Counted from the first letter of the stretch, positions 1 through 8,343 are shown. The stretch: DNA of 25,088 nucleotides from Pseudomonadales bacterium (GCA_022448765.1 JAKUTI010000011.1:1-25088), one strand, 5' to 3'. The notes: a model not told the origin generated them from the sequence alone. Made by a program: numbers and translations.

Positions 1-879
1 CAGGGCACTCAAGGTTGAGATTAGGAGCAGGGCCAACATCACGCTCATGATCATGGCCCCATCGCGTCCAAAGACGTGGTCGGCGGCGACGTAACCGATC
101 TCAACCCGACCCACCATAAGATCGATGGGTGTCGTCACCAGGAACGTGAGATTAAGGAGTAGGTAGAGGCACAGCACAATGAGCGTTCCCATACCCATGA
201 CGCGCGATAGCATTTTCCCCGGTTGTTCAAATTCGTCGATCATGTACGTGACGGCGTTCCACCCGGTGTACGCGTAGTAAACGTAGATGAGCGCAACGGC
301 GAAACTGCCGCTGGTGATTAGTGACAGCTCATCCAGCGAGGGCGAGAAATTAATGGGTTGGATTTGGGGTACCCAAAACCATGCGGTTAAGCAAAATAAA
401 ACGATTAGGGCGATCTTTAGGAAGGTGGTGGATCGTTGAACGCGAGCTCCCCCGCGACGCGTCGTGGTGTGAACACCCGTTAACACGAGAACCAACCCAA
501 CCGCCCATAGGGTTGGAGACTGGCTAGGGAAAGCGTTTGTCACGTACGTGCCGAAGGTTATCGCGATGAGGGCAGACGGCGCGGCAAATCCCATAATGGT
601 TGAAATACAGCCGGACACGAATCCCGCTGCAGGATGATAAATCTCGGACAAGAAATTGTATTCGCCTCCCGACCTTGGAAATGCAGCGCCGAGTTCGGCG
701 TAGCTGACGGCGCCCGCGAGAGCAACGACTCCCCCGATGACCCAGAGCAGGAGTAGGGCGAAGCCGGACTGAATGCCTTCGAGCTGAAATCCAAGGCTAG
801 TGAACACGCCGGTACCCACCATGCTCGCAACGACGAGAGCCAGTGCTGTGCGTCTACTGTAGTGGGTTTCGGTGTCCAA
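1..879 (-). CDS. APC-superfamily amino-acid permease, N-terminal 293 residues (runs off left edge)
   Basis: Inner-membrane secondary transporter, probably for amino acids or a related amine. The minus strand is open from the window edge to a TTG at 877-879, with an in-frame stop just upstream at 883-885. The N-terminus has an Arg pair (HYSRRTA) followed by a first membrane helix ending in ASMVGTGVFTSLGFQ, which matches the TM1 substrate-loop signature of the APC family. Several further hydrophobic helices follow, including a YYAYTGWNAVTYM segment typical of LAT/APC permeases. An ATG at 820-822 would fall inside TM1 and remove its first part, so I prefer TTG 879 although no clear Shine-Dalgarno precedes it. 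The C-terminal helices lie outside the window. Substrate cannot be inferred. The gene is divergent from the M32 peptidase gene. Confidence 0.85.
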   Translation of the reverse strand, partial: MDTETHYSRRTALALVVASMVGTGVFTSLGFQLEGIQSGFALLLLWVIGGVVALAGAVSYAELGAAFPRSGGEYNFLSEIYHPAAGFVSGCISTIMGFAAPSALIAITFGTYVTNAFPSQSPTLWAVGLVLVLTGVHTTTRRGGARVQRSTTFLKIALIVLFCLTAWFWVPQIQPINFSPSLDELSLITSGSFAVALIYVYYAYTGWNAVTYMIDEFEQPGKMLSRVMGMGTLIVLCLYLLLNLTFLVTTPIDLMVGRVEIGYVAADHVFGRDGAMIMSVMLALLLISTLSAL

Positions 880-1150
880 ACTTTAGGAGCCCCAGGTTCG
901 ACACAACGTAAGCCTAATCTGAGCACGACCTAACCACGAACGCTAGGGCGGTCAAGTTTTCGTGCGGCGATGGTTGTCGGTCGGATCAAATGGACGTGGT
1001 TGCCCTAGCCGATCTAACTCGTCCCTAACATACGGCGGTTTTTTCGCCTGGGGCTTCTCTGACGATGCTCTGTCTCGGATCGTCTGGGGGAGCGAGTCGT
1101 GATCGCGCGCGGCTTATACTAAGAGCCACTTGCGCTGATGGAGCATGTCG
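880..1150. promoter_or_regulatory. Divergent intergenic region with -10-like TATACT and a spaced inverted repeat
   Basis: This lies between the divergent permease (-) and M32 peptidase (+) genes. A good -10 hexamer TATACT is at 1115-1120, which would put a start near 1127 and give a leader of about 24 nt before the preferred ATG at 1151. I see no convincing -35 at the right distance. An 8-bp inverted repeat, GCTAGGGC at 942-949 and GCCCTAGC at 1002-1009, is separated by 52 nt. No coding sequence is recognisable here. Promoter assignment is inference. Confidence 0.35.
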
Positions 1151-2632
1151 ATGCATTACAAAAAGCTGGAAGCTCGGTTTGCCAAGATCAACGATTTAAA
1201 CCACGCGCTGTCGATGTTGTCCTGGGATGATGCTGCCGTCATGCCGACCGGCGGGGGGGTGGCGCGCACGGAGGCATTGGCGACACTGAACGGTCTAATA
1301 CACACTGAACTGTCGGCACCAGAGATTCCCGATCTCATCCACGCAGCCGTGGACGAACCGCTTGATGCCTGGCAGCGCGCCAACGTGCTCGAGATGAAGC
1401 GTTCGTACGAGGACGCGATGGCGGTACCAGCGGATCTCGTTATGGCGTATTCAAAAGCCACGTCACTTTGTGAGCAACGCTGGCGGCAGCTCCGCGCCGC
1501 TAATGATTTCAAGGGGATCCTGCCTTTGTTGGGCGAAGTCGTGAATCTAACAAAACGTCGGGCGGAGTGTCTTTCTGAGGCGAAAGGCTTGGGCCAATAC
1601 GACGCTCTCTTGGATACGTTTGAACCCGGACTAAGGCAAGTGGACATTGATCCGCTGTTCACCTCGTTGCTGGACTTTCTTCCCGGATGTATCGATTCAA
1701 TTTTGTCTCAACAAGAGCCCGCCATTCCGATTGAAGGTCCCTTCGTCGAAGACTGCCAAGCGAATCTGGGGCGGTTGATGATGGCGCAGTTGGGGTTCGA
1801 TTTTGAGCACGGTCGATTGGACGTCAGTCATCATCCATTTTGTGGAGGGGTGCCGGACGATACGCGCATCACCACACGCTATAACGAAAACAATTTTCTC
1901 GAGTCGCTGTTTGGCGTATTACACGAAACGGGTCATGCCCTCTATGAGCAAGGCCTTCCGGCCTCGTGGCGCACTCAACCGGTAGGTGGTTCCGGGGGTA
2001 TGGCGTTGCATGAGAGTCAATCACTGTTTATCGAAATGCAGGTGTGCCGAAGCCCCGCCTTTATTGCATTCGCGGCACCACATATTCGAAACGCTTTCGG
2101 TGGTGGTAACGAATCGGCGGAATGGTCTGACGACAATCTGCTCCGGCATGTGAGGAAAGTGGGTCGCGGTTTCATAAGGGTTGATGCGGACGAGGCCACC
2201 TATCCGATGCACGTGATTTTGCGTTATGACCTCGAAAAAGCGCTCGTGGCAGGCGATCTTGATCCCACAGAGATTCCGGATGCTTGGGACGAAAAAATGC
2301 GGTCCTACCTAGGCCTTGGAACCGTTGGAAACGATGCAGACGGATGCATGCAAGATGTACATTGGTTTTCGGGGACAATCGGCTATTTCCCAACGTATAC
2401 GCTAGGTGCGCTCGCTGCGGCACAACTCTTCAAGTCGGCAATGCAAGCTATCGATGACTTGCCTAGTTTAATTTCTCGCGGAGAATTTGAGGGGTTGGTA
2501 GGATGGTTGCGGCAAAACGTCCATTCGCAAGGGCGTATGTTGGCGACCGGACCTCTTATCGAAAAAGTCACTGGGGAATCGCTGAGTGCAGAACCATTTA
2601 AAGCCCATTTGGTCGCTCGCTATCTAGACTAA
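1151..2632 (+). CDS. M32-family metallocarboxypeptidase (carboxypeptidase Taq type)
   Basis: Cytoplasmic zinc carboxypeptidase that removes C-terminal residues from peptides. The family signature is complete. Near the N-terminus is WDDAAVMPTGGG, equivalent to the family's WDxxxxMPxGG. HPFCGGVPDDTRITTRY precedes the zinc motif HETGHALYEQG (HExxH near residue 260), with a downstream HESQS glutamate as likely third ligand. Further on are DEATYPMHVILRYDLE and the C-terminal MQDVHWFSGTIGYFPTY block. About 493 residues is normal for M32. I place the start at ATG 1151 because GGAG at 1140-1143 is 7 nt upstream; the ATG at 1145 is only 1 nt from it. No signal peptide is visible. It appears to be transcribed alone and stops at TAA 2630-2632. 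Confidence 0.95.
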   Translation: MHYKKLEARFAKINDLNHALSMLSWDDAAVMPTGGGVARTEALATLNGLIHTELSAPEIPDLIHAAVDEPLDAWQRANVLEMKRSYEDAMAVPADLVMAYSKATSLCEQRWRQLRAANDFKGILPLLGEVVNLTKRRAECLSEAKGLGQYDALLDTFEPGLRQVDIDPLFTSLLDFLPGCIDSILSQQEPAIPIEGPFVEDCQANLGRLMMAQLGFDFEHGRLDVSHHPFCGGVPDDTRITTRYNENNFLESLFGVLHETGHALYEQGLPASWRTQPVGGSGGMALHESQSLFIEMQVCRSPAFIAFAAPHIRNAFGGGNESAEWSDDNLLRHVRKVGRGFIRVDADEATYPMHVILRYDLEKALVAGDLDPTEIPDAWDEKMRSYLGLGTVGNDADGCMQDVHWFSGTIGYFPTYTLGALAAAQLFKSAMQAIDDLPSLISRGEFEGLVGWLRQNVHSQGRMLATGPLIEKVTGESLSAEPFKAHLVARYLD

Positions 2633-2790
2633 GACGTTCCACCGGAAATTCCCTAGTGAGCCTAGACCGAGAACGTCGAGGATGCTGTTGTCGCGAAACG
2701 CCAGATTCCGCGAAGGAGGTGCTCTTCGGGTTGGCCCGTCGACTAAATCGTCTCCTGATAATGCCAGCTGGGGTTAGACGTGGGTCGAAC

Positions 2791-3294
2791 ATGGCGTACC
2801 ATCGAGGGATGATCCGATATCGCTCGACCTGCATAAGGGTTGCTGCGCTCGTCAGCGCTAGCGCGGTTTTGGCAGAAGAAACGCTGGAAGCGATTCTAGC
2901 GGAACCTCTACCTGCTGAAGCGTATGTAGCTCCCGTGCGGTGCGTGAACACGGGAACGTACAGGCGCATCGAAGTGCTGGATGAAAATACGCTGCTCATG
3001 CGTGGTCCAGCTAACCGTTCGTGGGTAGCTCAAACCAGACAACGTTGCAGAGGGCTGCGTGATGAGCACTTGCTGGACTTCCAACGACGTCGAGGTCGCA
3101 TTTGCAAGGGGGATTCGTTTCGTGGAGTTGTTCCCGCGACCGAGCGCATTGTTGTTACGCCCATATGCGGGATTGGCGTGATCTATCAAGTCGATAACGA
3201 CCAAATAACGACGCTCGTCCATGCGATTCGAGCTAAGCGATACACCGGTAATATTCTGCGTTTAACGGATACGAAGACTGAAACGAAGAAATAG
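2791..3294 (+). CDS. Exported DUF6491-like protein of unknown function
   Basis: Small, probably secreted or periplasmic protein of about 167 residues. From the chosen ATG the N-terminus reads basic residues, then a hydrophobic stretch (VAALVSASAVLA), then EE, which fits a Sec signal peptide cleaved after LA. The mature part has regularly spaced cysteines (RCVNTG, RCRGL, RICKGD, PICGIG) and the pattern C, then TYRRIEVLDENTLLMRG, then C-GL, resembling the DUF6491 family as I remember it. The family has no established function. The frame stays open upstream to 2656, but that part is Arg-rich and unlike the family. ATG 2791 and ATG 2809 are both possible; the GAGGG at 2804-2808 abuts 2809 too closely to be decisive. 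It lies 158 nt downstream of the M32 gene and is probably a separate unit. Confidence 0.6.
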   Translation: MAYHRGMIRYRSTCIRVAALVSASAVLAEETLEAILAEPLPAEAYVAPVRCVNTGTYRRIEVLDENTLLMRGPANRSWVAQTRQRCRGLRDEHLLDFQRRRGRICKGDSFRGVVPATERIVVTPICGIGVIYQVDNDQITTLVHAIRAKRYTGNILRLTDTKTETKK

Positions 3295-3376
3295 CCGACG
3301 AATGTACAACTCACCCTTCGGCACTTGTTGAGGGGGGACGAGTTACCGGCTATATTGCCTGGAACCGTAGCGCAAT

Positions 3377-3401
3377 CCATCAAACCACAAGCGTTTGATG
3401 G
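3377..3401. repeat. Perfect 9-bp inverted repeat upstream of the MerR-TPR gene
   Basis: CCATCAAAC at 3377-3385 and GTTTGATGG at 3393-3401 are separated by a 7-nt loop (CACAAGC). It sits about 87 nt before the ATG of the MerR-TPR regulator in otherwise non-coding sequence (3295-3487). No T-tract follows, so it does not look like an intrinsic terminator. It could be an operator or an RNA hairpin in the leader. Function unproven. Confidence 0.45.
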
Positions 3402-3487
3402 CCGAGATAGGCTGGGCCGATGGTGGATTGGGACTGCGGGACGGATCTACCGAAGGCTGACCAGACAACGCAACTGTCGGGAGTGCC

Positions 3488-4360
3488 ATGCCGGACTTAT
3501 TCGTAGCGCCTCAAGCAAGCGAGACCAATCCCCGCAGATCTGACTACGGCTATTCGACGCGACAGGTGGCGGGACTCACCGGACTACCCTCACGCCAAAT
3601 TCGGCACTTCGTAGAAAGGGGCTTGATCGAACCCGAACGAGGTGATCGGTTTGAGTACCGCTTCGGTTTTCAAGATTTGGTTCTCCTCCGAACCGCGCGT
3701 CGTTTGCTTGATGGCGACGTGAAAGTACGCAGGACTTTTTCCACACTGAAGAAGTTGCGAAACCAGGTAACGGATGCCCGAGCACTTTCGTCTTTACCAA
3801 TCTTTGCCGATGGCGACAGTGTAGTCCTCCGTGGAGCTCAAGGAACCTGGGATGCCCAAACGGGGCAGGGTTTGTTGAATTTTGCTCAGGACAAAACGCC
3901 TGACAACGTTGCTTCTCTGGCCGCGCGAGGTGATCAGAATTCGCAGCCTATCGACGAACTCGATAGCGACGATTGGTACAACCTCGGTCTCGAGCTTGAA
4001 GAAGTTGATCCCAACAAAGCGCCCGATGCGTACCGGCAAGCGATCAACCTGGATCCAGAGAATGCTGACGCGCATGTCAATTTGGGGCGTCTGTGTCAAC
4101 TACGGGGTGACCTCAAAAGCGCTAAACGACACTACCAACGCGCCCTCGAAACCACATCTTCGCATCAACTCGCGTACTACAACATGGGGACCGTGTTTGA
4201 TGAACTTGATGAGATTGATCTCGCGGTGAAGTTTTATCGGAAGGCCCTGTCGGTGGCCGATGCACACTATAACCTGGCGCGTATCTACGAAATTCGGGGC
4301 GACCGCCTGTCTTCACTACGCCACTTGCGTCAGTACCGTAGACTGATGGATCTGGATTAA
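3488..4360 (+). CDS. MerR-type HTH regulator fused to tetratricopeptide repeats
   Basis: Probable transcriptional regulator of 290 residues. Residues about 20-60 form a MerR-like winged helix-turn-helix (YSTRQVAGLTGLPSRQIRHF, then GLIEPER and a Tyr/Phe-rich wing). This is followed by FQDLVLLRTARRLLDG, the helix that normally leads to the MerR dimerisation coil. A linker of about 60 residues (roughly 95-155) separates this from the C-terminal half. Residues about 160-287 contain three to four TPR units (DDWYNLGLELEE, ADAHVNLGRLCQLRG, LAYYNMGTVFDEL, DAHYNLARIYEIRG). No metal-binding cysteines of classical MerR sensors are present, so a protein or peptide ligand bound by the TPR part is more likely than a metal. 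GGGAG at 3479-3483 lies 4 nt before the ATG. Only 15 nt separate it from the M48 peptidase gene, so the two are likely co-transcribed. Confidence 0.85.
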   Translation: MPDLFVAPQASETNPRRSDYGYSTRQVAGLTGLPSRQIRHFVERGLIEPERGDRFEYRFGFQDLVLLRTARRLLDGDVKVRRTFSTLKKLRNQVTDARALSSLPIFADGDSVVLRGAQGTWDAQTGQGLLNFAQDKTPDNVASLAARGDQNSQPIDELDSDDWYNLGLELEEVDPNKAPDAYRQAINLDPENADAHVNLGRLCQLRGDLKSAKRHYQRALETTSSHQLAYYNMGTVFDELDEIDLAVKFYRKALSVADAHYNLARIYEIRGDRLSSLRHLRQYRRLMDLD

Positions 4361-4375
4361 CGGCGGCGAGATTGA

Positions 4376-5578
4376 ATGACGGACGCGGAGAAAATCCGGT
4401 GTAGTAATGACCGTGATCTCTTCGATGCTCTCTCGCGCGATCCGACAATCGTGCGGATCAAGGAACACATAGCGCGACTCGAGGACGATGTTCCGTTTCG
4501 GACTCGGCGGCGCCTTCTTTCAACCGCAGTTCGACTGAGCCCCGCGATGGCTCCTTCGTTACGGTCCATGGCAGATGCGTGCATAGAAAAATTGGGCGTC
4601 TCGTTACCCCTGGAGCTTTTCGTATTCCCAAGCCCTCAGCACAATGCCATGTGTTTTCGCCCCGAAGAGGGTCGGTTGTTGGTTATGTTTTCGTCGGCTT
4701 TGTTGGAGGATTTTGAAGGATCTGAACTCGTTTTCGTCATGGGCCATGAACTTGGACACCATGTCTACGCACACCACGACATACCCATAGGATCTGTCCT
4801 GCGGGGCGACGAGAAGCCTGACCCGCGCTTGGCGCTGTCGTTATTTGCCTGGTCACGGTACGCAGAAATTTCCGCGGACCGCGCCGGGGCTTATTGCGCT
4901 GACGATCGGCAAGCGGTAGCACGCTCGCTATTCAAATTGGCGTCTGGCCTATCCGGCCGAACCATTAGCTTTGAGCTCGATGACTTTCTTTCTCAGGTCG
5001 ATCAGATGCAAGAAGAGGACGCCGATCCAAGCATAAGGACGCCCAGCGAGGATTGGTTTTCGACGCATCCTTTTAGCCCGCTTCGAGTCAAAGCTCTAGA
5101 GCTCTTCCATGGGTCGGAGTTGGTTAATTCCTCCGGAGACAGTACTGCGCAACTCGAAATGGGTGTGCAAAAGCTTATGAGCCTGATGGAACCGAGCTAC
5201 CTGGAAGCCAAGACCGTCGCCGCGGAATCCATGCGGCGTCTGCTGTTTGCCGGATCGCTCGTGGTGGCAAGGGCGGACGGCGAAATCACTCAAGGCGAAG
5301 TCGGGGTTTTCGAGAAGTTTTTCGGAAAAGGGGCGTTCAAAGACACCGTCGATGTTGGCGCATTGGAAAAGGACCTCGATAACCGGATCGAACGGGTAAG
5401 GGAAGAAGCGGGTGTGACTCAGGCGATGCAGGTCCTCCAAGATCTTTGCATCGTCGCTCGAGCCGAAGGCCATACCATGGAGCCCGAGCGGCTCGTGTTA
5501 GAAGCGATTGCGACGAAGCTTGGTTTATCAGCAGGGTTCGTGACGCGCACGTTGGAGGTCGATTTAGGACCCGATTAG
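4376..5578 (+). CDS. Soluble M48-family metallopeptidase with C-terminal TerB-like domain
   Basis: Predicted zinc endopeptidase of 400 residues. The zinc site is HELGHHVYAHH (HExxH at residues 124-128), and the third ligand is probably Glu164 in RYAEISADRAG, the usual M48 E-x(3)-D pattern. Unlike HtpX and BepA/YfgC relatives there is no signal peptide and no membrane helix, so it should be cytoplasmic. Residues about 285-395 resemble a TerB/DjlA-type helical domain. It carries two characteristic acidic turns (VVARADGEITQGEVGVFEKF and VARAEGHTMEPERLVLEAI), which in TerB-family proteins bind divalent metal or mediate interactions. It follows the MerR-TPR gene by 15 nt, suggesting that the regulator controls it or works with it. 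Substrate unknown. The gene ends in TAG at 5576-5578, 15 nt from the stop of the convergent lipoprotein gene. Confidence 0.85.
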   Translation: MTDAEKIRCSNDRDLFDALSRDPTIVRIKEHIARLEDDVPFRTRRRLLSTAVRLSPAMAPSLRSMADACIEKLGVSLPLELFVFPSPQHNAMCFRPEEGRLLVMFSSALLEDFEGSELVFVMGHELGHHVYAHHDIPIGSVLRGDEKPDPRLALSLFAWSRYAEISADRAGAYCADDRQAVARSLFKLASGLSGRTISFELDDFLSQVDQMQEEDADPSIRTPSEDWFSTHPFSPLRVKALELFHGSELVNSSGDSTAQLEMGVQKLMSLMEPSYLEAKTVAAESMRRLLFAGSLVVARADGEITQGEVGVFEKFFGKGAFKDTVDVGALEKDLDNRIERVREEAGVTQAMQVLQDLCIVARAEGHTMEPERLVLEAIATKLGLSAGFVTRTLEVDLGPD

Positions 5579-5579
5579 G

Positions 5580-5593
5580 CGGCCAATTGGCCG
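5580..5593. repeat. 14-bp perfect palindrome filling a convergent intergenic gap
   Basis: CGGCCAATTGGCCG exactly fills the gap between the TAG of the M48 gene (5576-5578) and the minus-strand stop of the lipoprotein gene (5594-5596). There is no loop and no U-tract on either side, so a standard intrinsic terminator is unlikely. It may be a protein-binding site or simply chance. Confidence 0.4.
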
Positions 5594-6028
5594 TCAATGG
5601 ACATTGTGCGTTTCGCGAATCGATTGGGCAGCGTCATTGTCTCCGCGCCCCTCCAGAGCCGTGGCTATTGTTCGCCAAGCTATGACGTGGTCCATTTTTG
5701 ATAAAAAAAGAATGGCCTTTCGAGCGAATTGTTCGGCTCGAAGAAATCCCATGCGGCTGAGTTCCGCCTCGGCTAGAACGAGCCAGGTACGTCCGTTTTG
5801 AGGATCCAGACGCAATGCTCGTTCCAGCAAAACGATCGCGTCTTCTGCATTATTTTCGGCAATCATCTCGCGCGCATTGGCGATCAGATTGGTCGCTGCA
5901 GTATTCGAGGGTTCGAATAATCCGTTGAGTTTTGGTGCCGCTGTCGACTCGCGTTGGGAGGGGAGGGGAGCTTTGACTGCACAACCAAACGAAAGCAAAA
6001 CAATAAAGAAGACCGTCAGTCGCGCCAT
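5594..6028 (-). CDS. lpoP: LpoP-like TPR outer-membrane lipoprotein, putative PBP1b activator
   Basis: Small lipoprotein of 144 residues. The N-terminus is a short lipoprotein signal (MARLTVFFIVLLSFGC, lipidated Cys16); position -3 is Ser rather than Leu, a tolerated but non-ideal lipobox. Residue +2 is Ala, not Asp, so outer-membrane sorting by Lol is expected. A Pro/Ser-rich linker to about residue 50 is followed by about two TPR units (EDAIVLLERALRLDPQNGRT and the following helices). Its start overlaps the end of mrcB by 13 bp, so the two are almost certainly translationally coupled. In Pseudomonas aeruginosa the TPR lipoprotein LpoP is encoded beside PBP1b and activates it (established). 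The same size, lipobox, TPR content and position argue for that role here. The symbol rests on context and architecture, not on an alignment. Confidence 0.75.
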   Translation of the reverse strand: MARLTVFFIVLLSFGCAVKAPLPSQRESTAAPKLNGLFEPSNTAATNLIANAREMIAENNAEDAIVLLERALRLDPQNGRTWLVLAEAELSRMGFLRAEQFARKAILFLSKMDHVIAWRTIATALEGRGDNDAAQSIRETHNVH

Positions 6029-8286
6029 TTCCGAATTTTACTACGTTGGCGAGAAGATCCCCGATCACAGCCGACGTCGCGGTGTAACTCAACGCCGCGC
6101 GGGAGCGGGATATTGATGGCTTCCGGACACTTCTCGACGGACGCGTTTCCACTGCGGTAGTCGATCCAGCTCCAGTTTAATCGATCGCTCAACGCGGGGA
6201 CGAGTGCCGCGTGAATGGTGAGATCGTGTGCCAATAGATCCCATAAGCGAAGAGCGCCTTTTGACCCGCTGAGACCGTGGGAACTATTGTCGTCCATGCC
6301 GATCCACACGACGGTTAGAAGTTTGGCATCAAATACAGCGACCCAACTATCTCGATAGTTGTCGGACGATCCTGTCTTACCCGCTATTCCGGTAGCACCA
6401 AACGGGGAAGAACGCCCGGTGCCCCGCCGCATGGTCACTTGTAAGGCTCGTGTCATGGCCGCTGCATGGTCGGGGCTGAACATCTGGTTTACGTCGATCG
6501 CGTAACGAGACAGGGTGGTGTTCCCAGTGTCTAAGACCGCAACGACGGACTTGCCGGGTGTTCGGAATCCGCCGCTCGCGAACGCAGCATAAAGTTCCGA
6601 CACTTCAAAAGGCGTAAGGTCCAGTGCGCCTAAGAACAAAGAAGGGAACGGTTGCGTTATAGACTTGCCGGTAAGACTCGTGATCCGATTCGCTACGTTC
6701 GCGACGCCTATGTTCAAGCCCAAGCGAACGGTGGCCACGTTGAGGGAGTCGCTCAATGCGCGAACGAGCGGAACGGGTCCGCGAAATTGACCGTCGAAGT
6801 TGCGCGGTGCCCAGTTATTGAAATCGGACAGTACGATAGGGGCGTCATCGATGGTTGAGGCAAGATGGTAACGGTCGGTTTCGAGAGCAGTTAACACAAC
6901 GACGGGTTTCAATAGTGACCCGACCTGTCGTCGAGCGTTGAGCGCGCGATTGAAGCCCTGGCTTCCTTGAGTACGTCCGCCGACGACGGCGTGGATGTCG
7001 CCGGTTTGGCTATCGCGGGTGATCACGGCCGTTTCTAGTGTTTTGGTTGGCAAGTTTCGCTCGCGTTCGAGATTGCCCAGTGTCCGAAGCGCAGCAATTT
7101 GAGCTGCATCCTGAATATGAGGTTTTAACGTGGTGAATATTCGGTAGCCGTTGGCAGCAAGGTCGCCGGAATCAAATTCTCGAGACAACTCACGGCGGAC
7201 GAGATCCATAAATGCCGGGTAGTAGCGTCCGCCGCGTCGGGAATTGGCTAGCTCTATTGGCTTCGCAAGCCCCGCATGGAGCGTGGCTTCGTCGATGAGA
7301 TCAAAGTCACGCATGGTCTTAAGTACTCGATCGCGACGAGCCCTTGCGCGTCCAGGATGGCGGTAAGGGTTGTAATAGGTGGGTCCCCGAACGATGGCGA
7401 CTAACAGCGCGATTTCTTCGGCGTTGAGTTCCTCCAGCGGTCGACGGAAATAGAATTGGCTTCCAAGGCCGAATCCATGAATGGCTCTTCGACCATTTTG
7501 TCCTAAGAAAATTTCGTTGATGTATGCGTTGAGTAGTTCTTCTTTCTCAAAGTGGCGTTCGAGGATGATCGCCATGACGAGCTCACGAAATTTGCGTGTA
7601 ACCGTTCTACGATTATCGAGAAAATAAGACTTCACCAATTGTTGGGTTAGCGTGCTTCCGCCCTGACGCACCTTTCCCTCAGCGACGTTGATCATCAACG
7701 CCCTTAGAATGCCTGCGATGTCGAAGCCCCAGTGGCTTCGAAAGTTTCGGTCTTCCACGGCAATCAATGTTTCGGTCAAGAGACTGGGTGTATCGTCGGG
7801 CTCGACGACGAGCCTGTCTTCGCCGTGACTGGGGAAAAAGCTTCCGATAACGGCTGGTTCTAGTCGAACCGAGGCGTTTTTCGTCTTGGACGATAAACGA
7901 GCGAGTTGCCCACCGCGGAATCGGGCCGATACCGTTTGTTTGCCACGATAGCCTTCGGGAAATCGGAAGGGGCGTAGCGTTGCGACGACGGAACGTGGGC
8001 CGATGTAATAGGTCCCTGGAATCTCTCCCGTACTGTGCTGATTGTATCCGAGGCGGTCCAGTTCGATCAGAAAGGCTTCCTGAGAAAGGTCCATCCCTTG
8101 GTAGAGTTCGAGCGGTTGGGCAAAAACCTGCGCCGGGACTGTCCATCGACGTCCCTCGAACGTACGCGTAATGGTGCCGTCCAGGTAAACCGCGTAGCTT
8201 CCGATGCCAACCAAACCGATAAATGTCGTAGCAGCAATAAACCGCATCAACCGCGACCATAGTTGACGGATGCTTGTTTTTGTCAC
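6016..8286 (-). CDS. mrcB: Bifunctional class A penicillin-binding protein 1b (glycosyltransferase/transpeptidase)
   Basis: Inner-membrane peptidoglycan synthase of 756 residues that polymerises lipid II and cross-links stem peptides in the periplasm. Order: short basic cytoplasmic tail, one membrane helix (about 15-35), then a UB2H-like region (about 60-150) characteristic of PBP1b. The GT51 glycosyltransferase follows, with EDRNF (catalytic Glu178) and QGGSTLTQQ at 208-216. The transpeptidase has SLLK (nucleophile Ser457), SLN at 514-516 and KTGS at 637-640. A C-terminal tail carries paired cysteines. All catalytic motifs are intact. The start is GTG at 8284-8286; no strong Shine-Dalgarno is visible and the next Met lies just before the membrane helix. 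It is followed in overlap by the LpoP-like gene and preceded by the DsbA-like gene on the same strand (57-nt gap). Confidence 0.95.
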   Translation of the reverse strand: MTKTSIRQLWSRLMRFIAATTFIGLVGIGSYAVYLDGTITRTFEGRRWTVPAQVFAQPLELYQGMDLSQEAFLIELDRLGYNQHSTGEIPGTYYIGPRSVVATLRPFRFPEGYRGKQTVSARFRGGQLARLSSKTKNASVRLEPAVIGSFFPSHGEDRLVVEPDDTPSLLTETLIAVEDRNFRSHWGFDIAGILRALMINVAEGKVRQGGSTLTQQLVKSYFLDNRRTVTRKFRELVMAIILERHFEKEELLNAYINEIFLGQNGRRAIHGFGLGSQFYFRRPLEELNAEEIALLVAIVRGPTYYNPYRHPGRARARRDRVLKTMRDFDLIDEATLHAGLAKPIELANSRRGGRYYPAFMDLVRRELSREFDSGDLAANGYRIFTTLKPHIQDAAQIAALRTLGNLERERNLPTKTLETAVITRDSQTGDIHAVVGGRTQGSQGFNRALNARRQVGSLLKPVVVLTALETDRYHLASTIDDAPIVLSDFNNWAPRNFDGQFRGPVPLVRALSDSLNVATVRLGLNIGVANVANRITSLTGKSITQPFPSLFLGALDLTPFEVSELYAAFASGGFRTPGKSVVAVLDTGNTTLSRYAIDVNQMFSPDHAAAMTRALQVTMRRGTGRSSPFGATGIAGKTGSSDNYRDSWVAVFDAKLLTVVWIGMDDNSSHGLSGSKGALRLWDLLAHDLTIHAALVPALSDRLNWSWIDYRSGNASVEKCPEAINIPLPRGVELHRDVGCDRGSSRQRSKIRKWRD

Positions 8287-8343
8287 GACATCGGTTGAGT
8301 TTCGAAAGGCTGATTCTTAGGCCGCGCTGGGGCGATCAAAGAG

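Noticed and set aside
558..926. 122-codon minus-strand open frame
   Set aside because: It overlaps the permease gene in a different frame; the permease frame carries the APC signature and membrane helices.
943..953. 11-mer CTAGGGCGGTC also present at 25032-25042
   Set aside because: An 11-nt match is expected by chance in 25 kb; contexts are unrelated.
1034..1048. Possible terminator GGCG-TTTTTT-CGCC
   Set aside because: The T-run is in the loop rather than after the stem and the stem is only 4 bp.
3325..3543. 72-codon plus-strand open frame before the MerR-TPR gene
   Set aside because: No motif, Arg-rich, overlaps the regulator start, and includes the inverted repeat; likely chance.
7679..8260. 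193-codon minus-strand open frame
   Set aside because: It lies wholly inside mrcB in another frame, has no family motif, and is Arg/Ser-rich as expected for a shadow frame.
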